Assembly (NCBI GenBank): GCA_028687545.1
Contig: JAQTZZ010000001.1
Span: 124,001 to 188,000 of the forward strand
Length of the DNA: 64,000 bases
From: Candidatus Wallbacteria bacterium
Lineage (GTDB): Bacteria > Muiribacteriota > JAQTZZ01
Direction of reading: 5' to 3'
Made by a program: the position numbers and the translations under genes. This document shows positions 34,760 through 42,914 of this stretch, in pieces. Each line of letters starts with the position of its first letter. Within the stretch, counting starts at the first letter, position 1. Under the pieces are notes generated by a model, which was not told where the DNA came from, did not search any database, and saw only the letters and a program-made list of their open reading frames with translations.

Positions 34760-36142
34760 ATGGACTTGATGCAAAATAATTTATCTGACACAGCGTCAAT
34801 CTGCCCGGAATGCAGAAAGCTAATTCCCGCTGCTTATGTTGAAAGAGCCGGAGCGGTTTATCTGGATAAAACCTGCCCTGAGCACGGGGAATTCCACAGC
34901 CTTGTCGAAGAAGATGCACGTTTTTTTCATCGCAGAGCTGAATTTGACAAGCCTGCCACTGAATCGATCAAGCAGACTGTTAAAACTAAAGGCTGTCCTC
35001 ATGACTGCGGTCTTTGCGATCAGCATGATCAGCATACCTGCATTGCTGTGCTGGAAATAACCGGGGAGTGCGATTTGTCCTGTCCGGTTTGCTATGCGCA
35101 ACCTCTCACAGGCGGATTCATGGCCTTGGAAACTGTCGGGAAAATACTGGATTTTTACCAGCACTGCGAGTCAGGGAATGCGGAGATCCTGCAGCTCAGC
35201 GGAGGAGAGCCTACGCTTCATCCGCAACTGCTCAAAATCATCGAAACTGCGATTGATAAGAAAATAAAGTATGTGATGCTGAATACAAATGGCTATAACC
35301 TGGCTCACAATAAAGAATTGGTTAAAAGCCTGGCCGGAATCGGCTCAGGCTTCGAGATTTATCTGCAGTTTGACGGGCTGCAGCCTGGCTCAATGCAGAC
35401 ACTCAGAGGAATTGATCAGCTTTCCTGGAAAATCAGAGCCTTAGACAACATTCTGGAATCCGGGATTCCTGTGACTCTGGTTACTACTGTTGCCAATGGA
35501 ATCAATGACGATCAGCTTGGCGAAATCTTGAATTACGGCATTTCCAGGCCAGGCATCAGAGGCATCAATTTCCAGGCTGCAGCAGCTTTCAGTCCAAGCT
35601 CTCCAGTCAACGCGGAACAATGCATCACAATCAGCGGCCTGGCTGCCAGGCTTGAAAAACAGACTTCCGGACTCATCAAAATCAATGACCTGGTTCCCCT
35701 GCCCTGCAATGTGCATAACCATGGCCTGACTTTCATGGTGCGGAATGAGAGGGGGTTCCAGCCCATTACCCGCCAGGTGGATCTCAAGCCTCACCTGGAC
35801 CTGATCGAAAATTCCTTTTATCATGACGCTACAGGGATTATGAAAAAAATGGAATCAGGGTTGTGTGGAAATTCAACTGTCTGCAAGTGCATGAGTTTTC
35901 TGACTGATTTCAGCACCATGCTGCCTGAACTTTTCAAAAGCGGCACGCTCGAACAAAAGCGGAATTTCATCAACCACAATCTATTCAGAATCAGCCTGAG
36001 CAGATTCAATGACCTGCATTCATTTGCCCTGGACGCAGTAGCCAAGGAATGTGTGCATATTTTTACGCCTGATCTGCTGAGGATTCCTTTTTCAGTCTAC
36101 AACCTGTTCCATCGCGGAGGAAAAAAAGCACATGCCGAATAA
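34760..36142 (+). CDS. Tes-like radical SAM enzyme (tetraether-lipid-synthase family)
   Basis: 460 residues. The radical SAM motif ECDLSCPVCYA (C-x3-C-x2-C) binds the core [4Fe-4S]. Two extra cysteine regions precede it: ICPECRKLIPA with TCPEHGEF, and GCPHDCGLCDQHDQHTC. This layout is that of the Tes/MJ0619 family, whose archaeal member joins two lipid tails by C-C bond formation. QLSGGEPTLHP is the SAM-binding GGE motif. It leads a run of five overlapping genes that includes membrane enzymes. In a bacterium the substrate would be a bacterial lipid, which is inference. Bacterial homologues are known but mostly uncharacterised. Confidence 0.82.
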   Translation: MDLMQNNLSDTASICPECRKLIPAAYVERAGAVYLDKTCPEHGEFHSLVEEDARFFHRRAEFDKPATESIKQTVKTKGCPHDCGLCDQHDQHTCIAVLEITGECDLSCPVCYAQPLTGGFMALETVGKILDFYQHCESGNAEILQLSGGEPTLHPQLLKIIETAIDKKIKYVMLNTNGYNLAHNKELVKSLAGIGSGFEIYLQFDGLQPGSMQTLRGIDQLSWKIRALDNILESGIPVTLVTTVANGINDDQLGEILNYGISRPGIRGINFQAAAAFSPSSPVNAEQCITISGLAARLEKQTSGLIKINDLVPLPCNVHNHGLTFMVRNERGFQPITRQVDLKPHLDLIENSFYHDATGIMKKMESGLCGNSTVCKCMSFLTDFSTMLPELFKSGTLEQKRNFINHNLFRISLSRFNDLHSFALDAVAKECVHIFTPDLLRIPFSVYNLFHRGGKKAHAE

Positions 36143-36797
36143 TCCCGCAGTTATGCTCCTGTTACTCAAAGAGCGATTCCTGACCGGTGACATTTACGTA
36201 AAAATTGATATCATTGCTGCCTTGATTGTCGTGATCTGCGCCTGGCTGATCATTGTCTCAGTTTTCATGAATTTCATGGATGCCCAGAAAGCTGATAAAG
36301 TACGCCATGAAAAGAAACACCTGGTAGCAACTGCCAGCATGAGCCTGTTTTATCTGTTTTATTATCTGCTGCTCCGCTTCCAGATCGGCGGTTTCCGGAT
36401 CGCGGACCCGATGCTCCGCCTGACTCTCATCTTCATTGGCCTGACTGTTCTGATCACAGGCACTGCTGTTAATCTTCTGGGAAGATTGTCTCTGGGTCAT
36501 AACTGGGGGGATCAGATCAGGATTTATCACGGCCATCAGCTGGTCAATCGCGGAGTTTACAGGCTGGTCAGGCATCCGCTGTATGCTTCGCTGATCTGGA
36601 TTTTTTACGCGGGCTGCCTGATTTATCCGAATTACGCGGGTTTCCTTGCCAATACTGCCGTATTTCTGCCCATGATGTTTTACAGGGCCAGGCAGGAAGA
36701 AGAGATCCTGATCCGGGAATTTCCAGAATATATAAATTATCAAAAGGAGGTCGGCATGTTCATGCCCATTTTCAGGAGGCGCAATGACGGAAAATAA
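36132..36797 (+). CDS. Isoprenylcysteine carboxyl methyltransferase-like membrane protein
   Basis: 221 residues with about five membrane segments. The C-terminal half has the ICMT/PEMT fold motif: GVYRLVRHPLYAS and RARQEEEILIREFPEY followed by a P-containing tail. Related enzymes use SAM to methylate lipids or prenylated substrates at the membrane. It overlaps the Tes-like gene by 11 bases, so both are coupled. The real methyl acceptor is unknown. Confidence 0.8.
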   Translation: MPNNPAVMLLLLKERFLTGDIYVKIDIIAALIVVICAWLIIVSVFMNFMDAQKADKVRHEKKHLVATASMSLFYLFYYLLLRFQIGGFRIADPMLRLTLIFIGLTVLITGTAVNLLGRLSLGHNWGDQIRIYHGHQLVNRGVYRLVRHPLYASLIWIFYAGCLIYPNYAGFLANTAVFLPMMFYRARQEEEILIREFPEYINYQKEVGMFMPIFRRRNDGK

Positions 36798-37221
36798 AGT
36801 GATGGTTTCAAGGGGAGGGTTCCTTTTCTGCAGATGGACTGTGGCAGTAATACTCTGGTGCGCGTTTTTTCTGCGGAGCAGGGAACTGGTGATTTTGTCC
36901 TGCGCGATTCTTGCTCTGTCAGCACTGCTCAAGATCAGGAAAGCTCCTCTGGTCTGGATTTACACGATGACACTGGGAAAATTGTTCCAGTCTTCTTTGG
37001 AAGAGCTGGACGAATCCGCAATGCGTTTCGCGCATTCCTTCGGCACAGTGCTGCATCTGATCGCGATTTCATTGCTCTATCTGCCAAACCCCAGGGCCGG
37101 CTGGCTGCTGGTGCTGATCCTATGCTTCGGTAAAACCGCAGGAGCCATGGGATTCTGCACAGCCCTGAAGATTTACGGCTGCCTGAAGAGCGGCGGCTGC
37201 TGCAGATTTACCGGCAAATGA
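36784..37221 (+). CDS. DUF4395-like membrane protein
   Basis: 145 residues with four likely membrane segments and a C-terminal cysteine cluster (MGFCTALKIYGCLKSGGCC). The GFC-x-x-x-K-I-Y-G-C pattern resembles DUF4395 proteins. Overlaps the ICMT-like gene (14 bases) and the Lgt-like gene (4 bases). Function unknown; the cysteines may bind metal or form disulfides. Confidence 0.6.
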   Translation: MTENKVMVSRGGFLFCRWTVAVILWCAFFLRSRELVILSCAILALSALLKIRKAPLVWIYTMTLGKLFQSSLEELDESAMRFAHSFGTVLHLIAISLLYLPNPRAGWLLVLILCFGKTAGAMGFCTALKIYGCLKSGGCCRFTGK

Positions 37222-37997
37222 ATACAGTCCAGTGCTGCCCTCAGAACTGGGGAGTTCTGCCTGTACTTTTCCATTTCGGGAATGTTTTGATCAGCAGTTA
37301 TTTCGTGTTTATCGGCCTGGGCCTCATGGCTGCACTTGCTTCATATTACCTGGAATTCCGGCGGGAACCTCAACGCAATGCCCAACTCTTGCCGCTGGTG
37401 TTTTTCGCTTTTGCGGGTGGTGTAATAGGTGCCAAGCTTCCTATGTGGATCATTAATTTTAAAGCGATCATAGCCGGTGGTTTTGCGCCTGAGCTGATTT
37501 TTCCCGGTAAAACCATAGTCGGAGGCCTGATCGGCGGCACGATCGCAGTCAGGATCGCTAAAAGGCAAATGGGTATCAAAACCAGGATGGGAAATTCCAT
37601 TGCTCCTGCGATCGCGATTGGACTGGCTGTTGCCAGGATCGGCTGCTTCCTGCAGGGCTGTTGCTTCGGAAGACCGACACTTCTTCCCTGGGGCGTGAAT
37701 TTCGGCGATGGAATCATGCGACATCCGACTCAGCTTTATGAGTCGCTTTTCATGTTCGTTCTGTTCTTTTTGCTGATCCGTAAAAGCAGGAACAATCCTG
37801 CCCCAGGTGAACTCTTCGACTTTCTGATGGCCATGTATTTCGGTTTCAGGTTTTTCGAGGAATTTTTGCGTGCGAGCGATATCGTCTTTATAGGACTGAC
37901 AGGATATCAGCTTGTTTCCCTGCCGCTCGCGAGCTGGTTCGGTTTAAGGCTGAACAGCAGCTTGATATTCCGGAAAGGCAAGGAAGAAAGTCCATGA
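37218..37997 (+). CDS. Lgt-like prolipoprotein diacylglyceryl transferase family protein
   Basis: 259 residues with seven or so membrane segments. The ARIGCFLQGCCFGRPT stretch carries the Arg of the Lgt signature G-R-x-G-N-F-x-N-G in divergent form, and RHPTQLYE is the conserved HPxQLYE of Lgt. Canonical Lgt transfers diacylglyceryl from phosphatidylglycerol to lipobox cysteine. The altered signature and operon with Tes-like and ICMT-like genes suggest a specialised paralogue working on another acceptor. It overlaps neighbours by 4 bases at both ends. Confidence 0.78.
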   Translation: MNTVQCCPQNWGVLPVLFHFGNVLISSYFVFIGLGLMAALASYYLEFRREPQRNAQLLPLVFFAFAGGVIGAKLPMWIINFKAIIAGGFAPELIFPGKTIVGGLIGGTIAVRIAKRQMGIKTRMGNSIAPAIAIGLAVARIGCFLQGCCFGRPTLLPWGVNFGDGIMRHPTQLYESLFMFVLFFLLIRKSRNNPAPGELFDFLMAMYFGFRFFEEFLRASDIVFIGLTGYQLVSLPLASWFGLRLNSSLIFRKGKEESP

Positions 37998-38854
37998 AAA
38001 TATCGATAAAAAGGATAATCCGCTCTATAGTCGAAATCATAGTTGTCACCTACCTGATCAGCGCTTGTTTTCTGTATTTTTTCCAGGACAAGCTCCTTTT
38101 TCTGACCACCAGGGAAATGTACAGCACCACTCCTGCAATCCACGGCATTGAGTACAAAGACGTTTATTTCAAGACAAAGGACGGGCTGAAGCTGCACGGC
38201 TGGTTCATCACCGGAAAATCAGAAAATCCGTATCTTCTTTTCTGCCACGGCAATGCGGAAAATGTCTCAGGACTGCTGGAATCAGCCCTGCAGTTTTACC
38301 AGCTCGGCTTGAATGTGCTTTTCTTTGATTATCGCTGCTACGGCAAAAGTGAAGGAAAGACAATCTCCGAAACAGGCACTTACCTGGATGCTGAGGCTGC
38401 CTGGGATTTCATGGTGAATGAATTGAAAATCCCGTCTGATAAGATCATCATTTTCGGCAGGTCGCTAGGTGGAGCAGTAGCGACAAAACTGGCAAGTGAG
38501 CGGACCTGCGAAGCCCTGATCGTGGAATCAGGATTTTATTCGGCAACTGAGCGGGCAGCTGAACTCTATAAATGGTATCCGATAAAATGGATGATCAGGA
38601 ATCCTTACGAGTCAGGCAAGAATCTCCGCAGCATCAAATGTCCGGTCTTAATCATCCACAGCCCAGATGATGAGATCATCCCCTTCCATCACGGCCAGGA
38701 ATTGTTCGCTGCAGCTAATGAACCGAAGAGATTTCTGACCCTTAAAGGGGACCATAATAACGGATACTGGATTTATCAGGAGATTTACCTGGCAGGGATA
38801 AAGCAGTTTTTAGTGGAATTTAATTTGATGAATTTCAGAGCAGCGGGCCGCTGA
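37994..38854 (+). CDS. Membrane-anchored alpha/beta hydrolase (ABHD13/YqiK-like)
   Basis: 286 residues: N-terminal membrane anchor (about 12-30), then an alpha/beta hydrolase domain with CHGNAENVSG, DYRCYGKSEG, nucleophile elbow GRSLGGAVA, acid HSPDDEIIP, and His in GDHNNGY. It is the last gene of the Tes-like run (4-base overlap). Likely acts on an ester or lipid at the membrane; substrate unknown. Confidence 0.78.
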   Translation: MKISIKRIIRSIVEIIVVTYLISACFLYFFQDKLLFLTTREMYSTTPAIHGIEYKDVYFKTKDGLKLHGWFITGKSENPYLLFCHGNAENVSGLLESALQFYQLGLNVLFFDYRCYGKSEGKTISETGTYLDAEAAWDFMVNELKIPSDKIIIFGRSLGGAVATKLASERTCEALIVESGFYSATERAAELYKWYPIKWMIRNPYESGKNLRSIKCPVLIIHSPDDEIIPFHHGQELFAAANEPKRFLTLKGDHNNGYWIYQEIYLAGIKQFLVEFNLMNFRAAGR

Positions 38855-39359
38855 TTACGAGCAGCAGGATGCCTGAGAGGAAGAGGAGAAGGGCGTAGCG
38901 GAAGAAGCGGAATTTCTTGTGTGCGATGCAGGCATTGGCGTAAACTCCGATCAGAATGTCCCTGTCCAGGGGAGACAAAGCCTCTGATCCGTAATATTTC
39001 TTCACAATAGCTTGCTCGAAAGAGGCGAATTCAGGGAAAGAGGCGATTTCAGAGAAAAGGAACAGGTTGCGCTCCCTGCTGTCTGTGCCTGGCGCACTTT
39101 TCAGGCTGGGCGGATTGTTGATCACAGGAAAGAATGACCAGAAAGACAGGACCAGGGCCAGCACAATCAGGCAGTAGCCTGTGGAAAACAGAAGCTGCGG
39201 CCAGGTTGTGAATCCCAGTTTCTGATAGATCAGGAGCACGATCGCGCCGGCTGAAGCCGCCACTGCCGAATTCTTGGCTTCAGCGTATTTCACCATATCC
39301 TGGAGATTCAGGAAAATCCTGAAAATCGTCTCGCGTAGAGGTGCGTCAGGGCAATTCAT
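38835..39359 (-). CDS. Pycsar-effector/DUF5706-like membrane protein
   Basis: 174 residues. LNLQDMVKYAEAKNSAVAASAG at the N-terminal side resembles the Y-A-D-x-K-A-x-x-L motif of DUF5706/Pycsar-effector and related 2-3TM proteins. Three membrane segments at about 33-47, 53-76 and 150-173, with the AHKKFRFFRYALLLFL region before the last. Such proteins are membrane effectors of nucleotide-signal defence systems. No cyclase is adjacent, so a defence role is only a possibility. Convergent with the hydrolase gene (20-base overlap). Confidence 0.5.
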   Translation of the reverse strand: MNCPDAPLRETIFRIFLNLQDMVKYAEAKNSAVAASAGAIVLLIYQKLGFTTWPQLLFSTGYCLIVLALVLSFWSFFPVINNPPSLKSAPGTDSRERNLFLFSEIASFPEFASFEQAIVKKYYGSEALSPLDRDILIGVYANACIAHKKFRFFRYALLLFLSGILLLVISGPLL

Positions 39360-39425
39360 GGAATCATTATCTCATTAGATGTGGATGCGTTCAATGCTTC
39401 AGATAATTTTGTGTTCATGAGTTTG

Positions 39426-39521
39426 AGGTTTGTAAGTCAGTAAGTTTATAAGGGCGTAAGATGCGTATCTCTTCTCTTTCTTAACAACTTACCAACTTGT
39501 AATCTTACAAACTTACAAACC
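39426..39521. repeat. Octamer-periodic inverted repeat element, copy 3
   Basis: Left arm units AGGTTTGT, AAGTCAGT, AAGTTTAT; right arm units AACAACTT, ACCAACTT, GTAATCTT, ACAAACTT. Same 8-base period and dyad layout as the copies near 1144, 6677 and 54345, somewhat more diverged on the left. Confidence 0.7.
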
Positions 39522-39659
39522 ACTTGCCCTTGACCATTAAAAAAAATAAGTTGTTCCTTTAGTCGTGGCGGTACTGTTTTGCCCCGTTTTCTGATTATCA
39601 ATCAACATAAACTATCCACGGGTGGGTGGTAGGAATTAAGGTTTGACTAAAATTTATCG

Positions 39660-39675
39660 ATACTATATATAGTGT
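39660..39675 (+). promoter_or_regulatory. NrdR box 1
   Basis: ATACTATATATAGTGT matches the NrdR-box consensus (ACACTATATATAGTGT) at 15 of 16 positions and holds a perfect 12-base palindrome. It lies 41 bases before the nrdR ATG, fitting autoregulation of nrdR-nrdD by dATP/ATP-loaded NrdR. Confidence 0.85.
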
Positions 39676-39701
39676 GGACGCCTAAAATTTCAAAAGGAAA
39701 A

Positions 39702-39717
39702 ACACTAACTGTAGTAT
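39702..39717 (+). promoter_or_regulatory. NrdR box 2 (weaker, over the nrdR start)
   Basis: ACACTAACTGTAGTAT matches the NrdR consensus at 12 of 16 positions. Its centre is 42 bases from box 1, four helical turns, so both boxes face the same side. It overlaps the nrdR start codon. Confidence 0.55.
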
Positions 39718-40195
39718 GAAATGTCCTTACTGCAAATCCGACGATACCAGGGTAATCGAAACCAGGGAAATCGACAACAACTATGAAATCAGGCGGAGAC
39801 GCGAGTGCCCTACCTGCAGCAGGCGCTTTACCACACGAGAAAAACTGGAAGGGGTGGTGAAAATGGTGGTAAAGAACGACGGCAGGAGAGAAGAATTCAG
39901 CTCGCAGAAGCTGCGTCATGGGCTTCAGCGTGCCTGCGAGAAAAGACCGATCTCTGCAGAAGCGATCGAGAGTATAGTTTCCGGGGTGGAGCAGGAAGTT
40001 TTTCTGCTGCCCCAGAAAGAAGTGGACAGCAGATTCCTGGGGAAAATGGTGATGGAGGCCCTGAAACGGCTGGATGATGTGGCATATATCAGATTTGCCT
40101 CCGTTTACAAGCAATTCAAGGATGTAACTGAATTCGCAGTTGAAATTGAAAACATCAAAAAAGGAAGAGGAAAGGAAAGGAGCCGTCAAGTATGA
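39716..40195 (+). CDS. nrdR: Transcriptional repressor NrdR
   Basis: A 159-residue protein with an N-terminal zinc ribbon (CPYC ... CPTC with RRRRECPTCSRRFTT) and an ATP-cone (about 48-138) that senses dATP/ATP. It represses ribonucleotide reductase genes. It overlaps nrdD as ATGA. Two matching NrdR boxes lie just upstream. Confidence 0.96.
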   Translation: MKCPYCKSDDTRVIETREIDNNYEIRRRRECPTCSRRFTTREKLEGVVKMVVKNDGRREEFSSQKLRHGLQRACEKRPISAEAIESIVSGVEQEVFLLPQKEVDSRFLGKMVMEALKRLDDVAYIRFASVYKQFKDVTEFAVEIENIKKGRGKERSRQV

Positions 40196-42603
40196 GCTGG
40201 GGAGAAATGTTTAAAGTCACAAAAAGAAACAATGAGATAGTCGAGTTCGATCAGGACAGGATAACCAATGCCATCTATAAGGCAGCCATAGCCGTAGGCG
40301 GACGGAACCGCAACACAGCCACCCAGGTCTCGGAAAAGGTGGTCGAATACCTGAAACAGCGCTACCCGAACCGCTTTGTAGTGACTGTGGAAGAAATCCA
40401 GGATGCAGTGGAAAAGACCCTGATCGAAAACGGGCATGCCAAGACCGCCAAAGCATACATATTGTACCGCGAGCGGCATCAGAGACTGCGCGAGATGAAA
40501 TCTGTAGCTCTTGACGTGGAAAAGACCATCCACGAATACATCTGCAAATCGGACTGGCGGGTCTGGGAGAACAGCAATTCAAATTTTTCCTTCTCGGGTC
40601 TGATGCTGCATATCTCAGGCAAGGTCATTTCCAATTACATGCTTTCCGAGATTTACACCCCTGCTCTGGCTGAATCCCATCGCAACGGCTACATCCATAT
40701 TCACGATCTGGCGAATGGAGTGGTCGGATACTGCTCAGGCTGGTCGCTGAAAGACCTTCTGGTCAAGGGTTTCGGCAATGTCCCGAACAAGGTGGATGCC
40801 AAACCGGCCAAGCACCTGGATGTAGTCGTGTCCCAGATGGTGAACTTCATCGGCTGCATGCAGATGGAATTTGCCGGAGCCCAGGCCTTTTCCAGTGTGG
40901 ACACACTGCTCGCTCCTTTCGTGAAGGCAGACAAGCTCAATTTTGACGAAGTCAAGCAGAATATGCAGAGAATGATTTTCTCTCTCAACATTCCTTCACG
41001 CTGGGGTTCCCAGACGCCATTCTCCAATCTTACATTCGACCTGACCACCCCTCTGGACATGAAAAATCAGAAAGCGATCGTGGGCGGGAAAGAAATGGAT
41101 TTCACCTATGGCGAGTGCCAGGTGGAAATGGATATGATCAACACGGCGTTCCTGGAACTGATGGAAATCGGAGACGCCAAGGGCCGGATTTTCACCTTTC
41201 CGATACCTACCTACAATCTGACCAAGGATTTCAAGTGGGATACCCCGATCGCCAAGTTGCTGTTCAAAGTCACGGCAAAATACGGGATCCCCTATTTCCA
41301 GAATTACATCGGATCAGATCTTGACCCGAAATCAATCCGCGCCATGTGCTGCAGGCTGAATCTCAACCAGCTGGAACTTATGAACAGACCGGGTTCCATC
41401 TGGGGTCCTGGAGACAACACCGGCTCCATCGGCGTAATCACGATCAATCTGAATCGCCTGGCTTTTGAAGCCCACAACCAGAAGGAATTCTTCAATCTCG
41501 TCCAGTATTACATGGAACTGGGCCGGGACGCCCTGGAAATCAAGCGCAGGATGATCACGACCAACCTTGCCAATGGCCTGATGCCTTACACGAAAGCTTA
41601 CATGGGGAGTTTCCAGAACCATTTTTCCACCATCGGCATCTGCGGAATGCATGACGCCTGCATCAACTTCCTGGGCAAAGGCATCGACACGGACGAAGGC
41701 AAAAAGTTCGCGATCAAGACTCTGGAATTCATGAAAAAACAGCTGAAGAAATTCCAGGAAGAGACCAGCAATCTTTACAATCTTGAAGCCACCCCGGCCG
41801 AGTCCACTTCATATCGCCTGGCCAAGCTTGACAAGGAGAAGTACCCTCAGATATATACCTCCGGCAAAGATGCCCCTTATCTAACTAATTCAACCCAGCT
41901 CCCAGTCGATTCCAAGCTGGATCTCTTCGAAGCCCTGGCTCATCAGAGCGAAATCCAGGTTCATTACACTGGCGGGACCATGTTCCATACTTTCATCGGC
42001 GAGGAAATCGATGATCCTGAAGTCTGCAAAAATCTGGTGAAAAAGATCGCGGAAAATACCAAACTCCCTTATTTTTCGATCACACCCACTTTCAGCGTCT
42101 GTAAAGACCATGGATATCTGAAAGGTGAGCAGTTCGAATGCCCACAGTGTCACAGTAAGACCGAAGTCTACAGCCGGATCGTAGGTTATTACAGACCTGT
42201 GCAGAACTGGAATCCAGGCAAGAAAGAGGAATTTTTCCAGCGCGCGACTTATGACAAGGCGGTTGAACAGGTCAAGGCGCAGTTTCCGTCTGGAAAAGAT
42301 GCGGCAGCAGTGAAAATTGCGGATGCGCCGGTTGCAATAGAGAAAGCCGATGAAGCCAAGTCTGAGGAGAAGGTCAAGAAGGTCAAACTCTTTGTTTCGA
42401 CCAACTGTCCGACCTGCACTCAGCTTAAAACTCATCTCACCAAATTCGCCTATCCGGTGGAAGAATGGAATGTGTACACTGACGAAGGACTGAAAGAATC
42501 GCAGCGTTATCAGGTGATGAGCGTGCCGACCCTGGTTTTCCTCGACGACCAGGAGCAGGTGATCATGAAGGCCAATAAATGGGACGAGAAATGGGGTGCC
42601 TGA
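40192..42603 (+). CDS. nrdD: Anaerobic ribonucleoside-triphosphate reductase fused to a glutaredoxin-like domain
   Basis: 803 residues. ATP-cone at about 5-95 (allosteric), catalytic barrel about 110-640, then the C-terminal zinc/glycyl-radical region: ECPQCHSKTEV followed by RIVGYYRPVQNWNPGKK, with the Gly radical site. After an Ala/Lys-rich linker (about 690-725) a thioredoxin-fold domain follows with CPTC and the cis-Pro SVPTL, ending the protein. It reduces NTPs to dNTPs under anaerobiosis. The fused domain is a likely built-in disulfide reductant, replacing free NrdH/glutaredoxin. ATG 40192 has AGGAG 9 bases upstream. Confidence 0.94.
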   Translation: MSWGEMFKVTKRNNEIVEFDQDRITNAIYKAAIAVGGRNRNTATQVSEKVVEYLKQRYPNRFVVTVEEIQDAVEKTLIENGHAKTAKAYILYRERHQRLREMKSVALDVEKTIHEYICKSDWRVWENSNSNFSFSGLMLHISGKVISNYMLSEIYTPALAESHRNGYIHIHDLANGVVGYCSGWSLKDLLVKGFGNVPNKVDAKPAKHLDVVVSQMVNFIGCMQMEFAGAQAFSSVDTLLAPFVKADKLNFDEVKQNMQRMIFSLNIPSRWGSQTPFSNLTFDLTTPLDMKNQKAIVGGKEMDFTYGECQVEMDMINTAFLELMEIGDAKGRIFTFPIPTYNLTKDFKWDTPIAKLLFKVTAKYGIPYFQNYIGSDLDPKSIRAMCCRLNLNQLELMNRPGSIWGPGDNTGSIGVITINLNRLAFEAHNQKEFFNLVQYYMELGRDALEIKRRMITTNLANGLMPYTKAYMGSFQNHFSTIGICGMHDACINFLGKGIDTDEGKKFAIKTLEFMKKQLKKFQEETSNLYNLEATPAESTSYRLAKLDKEKYPQIYTSGKDAPYLTNSTQLPVDSKLDLFEALAHQSEIQVHYTGGTMFHTFIGEEIDDPEVCKNLVKKIAENTKLPYFSITPTFSVCKDHGYLKGEQFECPQCHSKTEVYSRIVGYYRPVQNWNPGKKEEFFQRATYDKAVEQVKAQFPSGKDAAAVKIADAPVAIEKADEAKSEEKVKKVKLFVSTNCPTCTQLKTHLTKFAYPVEEWNVYTDEGLKESQRYQVMSVPTLVFLDDQEQVIMKANKWDEKWGA

Positions 42604-42650
42604 CGGCCTGCTGAGCTACGACTAACAATCGTTCGATATAGGAATAAAGC

Positions 42651-42684
42651 AACATCCCCGGACTGAACATGGGGATGTTTTTTT
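42651..42684 (+). terminator. Rho-independent terminator of nrdR-nrdD
   Basis: AACATCCCC (42651-42659) pairs perfectly with GGGGATGTT (42671-42679), followed by a T run to 42684. Confidence 0.9.
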
Positions 42685-42745
42685 GTCAAAAAACATCTGA
42701 TACCGTCAAAATTCTGACGGTTTGTGGCAGCATACTCAATCCAGA

Positions 42746-42769
42746 AGGCCTGAAGCCAGGCCTTTTTTT
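42746..42769 (+). terminator. Second rho-independent terminator
   Basis: AGGCCTG and CAGGCCT form a stem (42746-42752 / 42757-42763) with an AAGC loop and seven T at 42763-42769. It backs up the terminator at 42651-42684. Confidence 0.85.
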
Positions 42770-42813
42770 CTTTGGCATAGGTACTGCTAAATAATAAATT
42801 GCCGATACAATGT

Positions 42814-42847
42814 AGAGCTTCTTACAATTACTATTGTTAGAAGCTCT
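42814..42847. repeat. Inverted repeat, AGAGCTTCT arms
   Basis: AGAGCTTCTTACAAT (42814-42828) pairs with ATTGTTAGAAGCTCT (42833-42847), 14 of 15 positions, with a TACT loop. It shares the tCTTxCAAxxx...TTGTTAGA pattern of the GAGCCTCTT elements. Confidence 0.7.
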
Positions 42848-42914
42848 TACCCGGATGACAAAGGCATCTGAGCGCTCCATGGCTCAGATTGAACAGCTGC
42901 TAAAGAGGTAATTC

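Larger units (their letters stand above)
39360..39715. other. Intergenic region upstream of nrdR
   Basis: 356 bases without a gene. It contains the third octamer-periodic repeat (39426-39521) and NrdR box 1 (39660-39675). Confidence 0.6.
42604..42914. other. Intergenic region with stacked hairpins
   Basis: 311 bases without a gene. Hairpins in order: terminator 42651-42684, small stem 42702-42721 (ACCGTCA/TGACGGT), terminator 42746-42769 and inverted repeat 42814-42847. Confidence 0.7.

Noticed and set aside
42782-42808. Additional sigma-28 promoter before the ankyrin gene
   Set aside because: GCCGATAC is present at 42801 but no TAAA lies 15-16 bases upstream.
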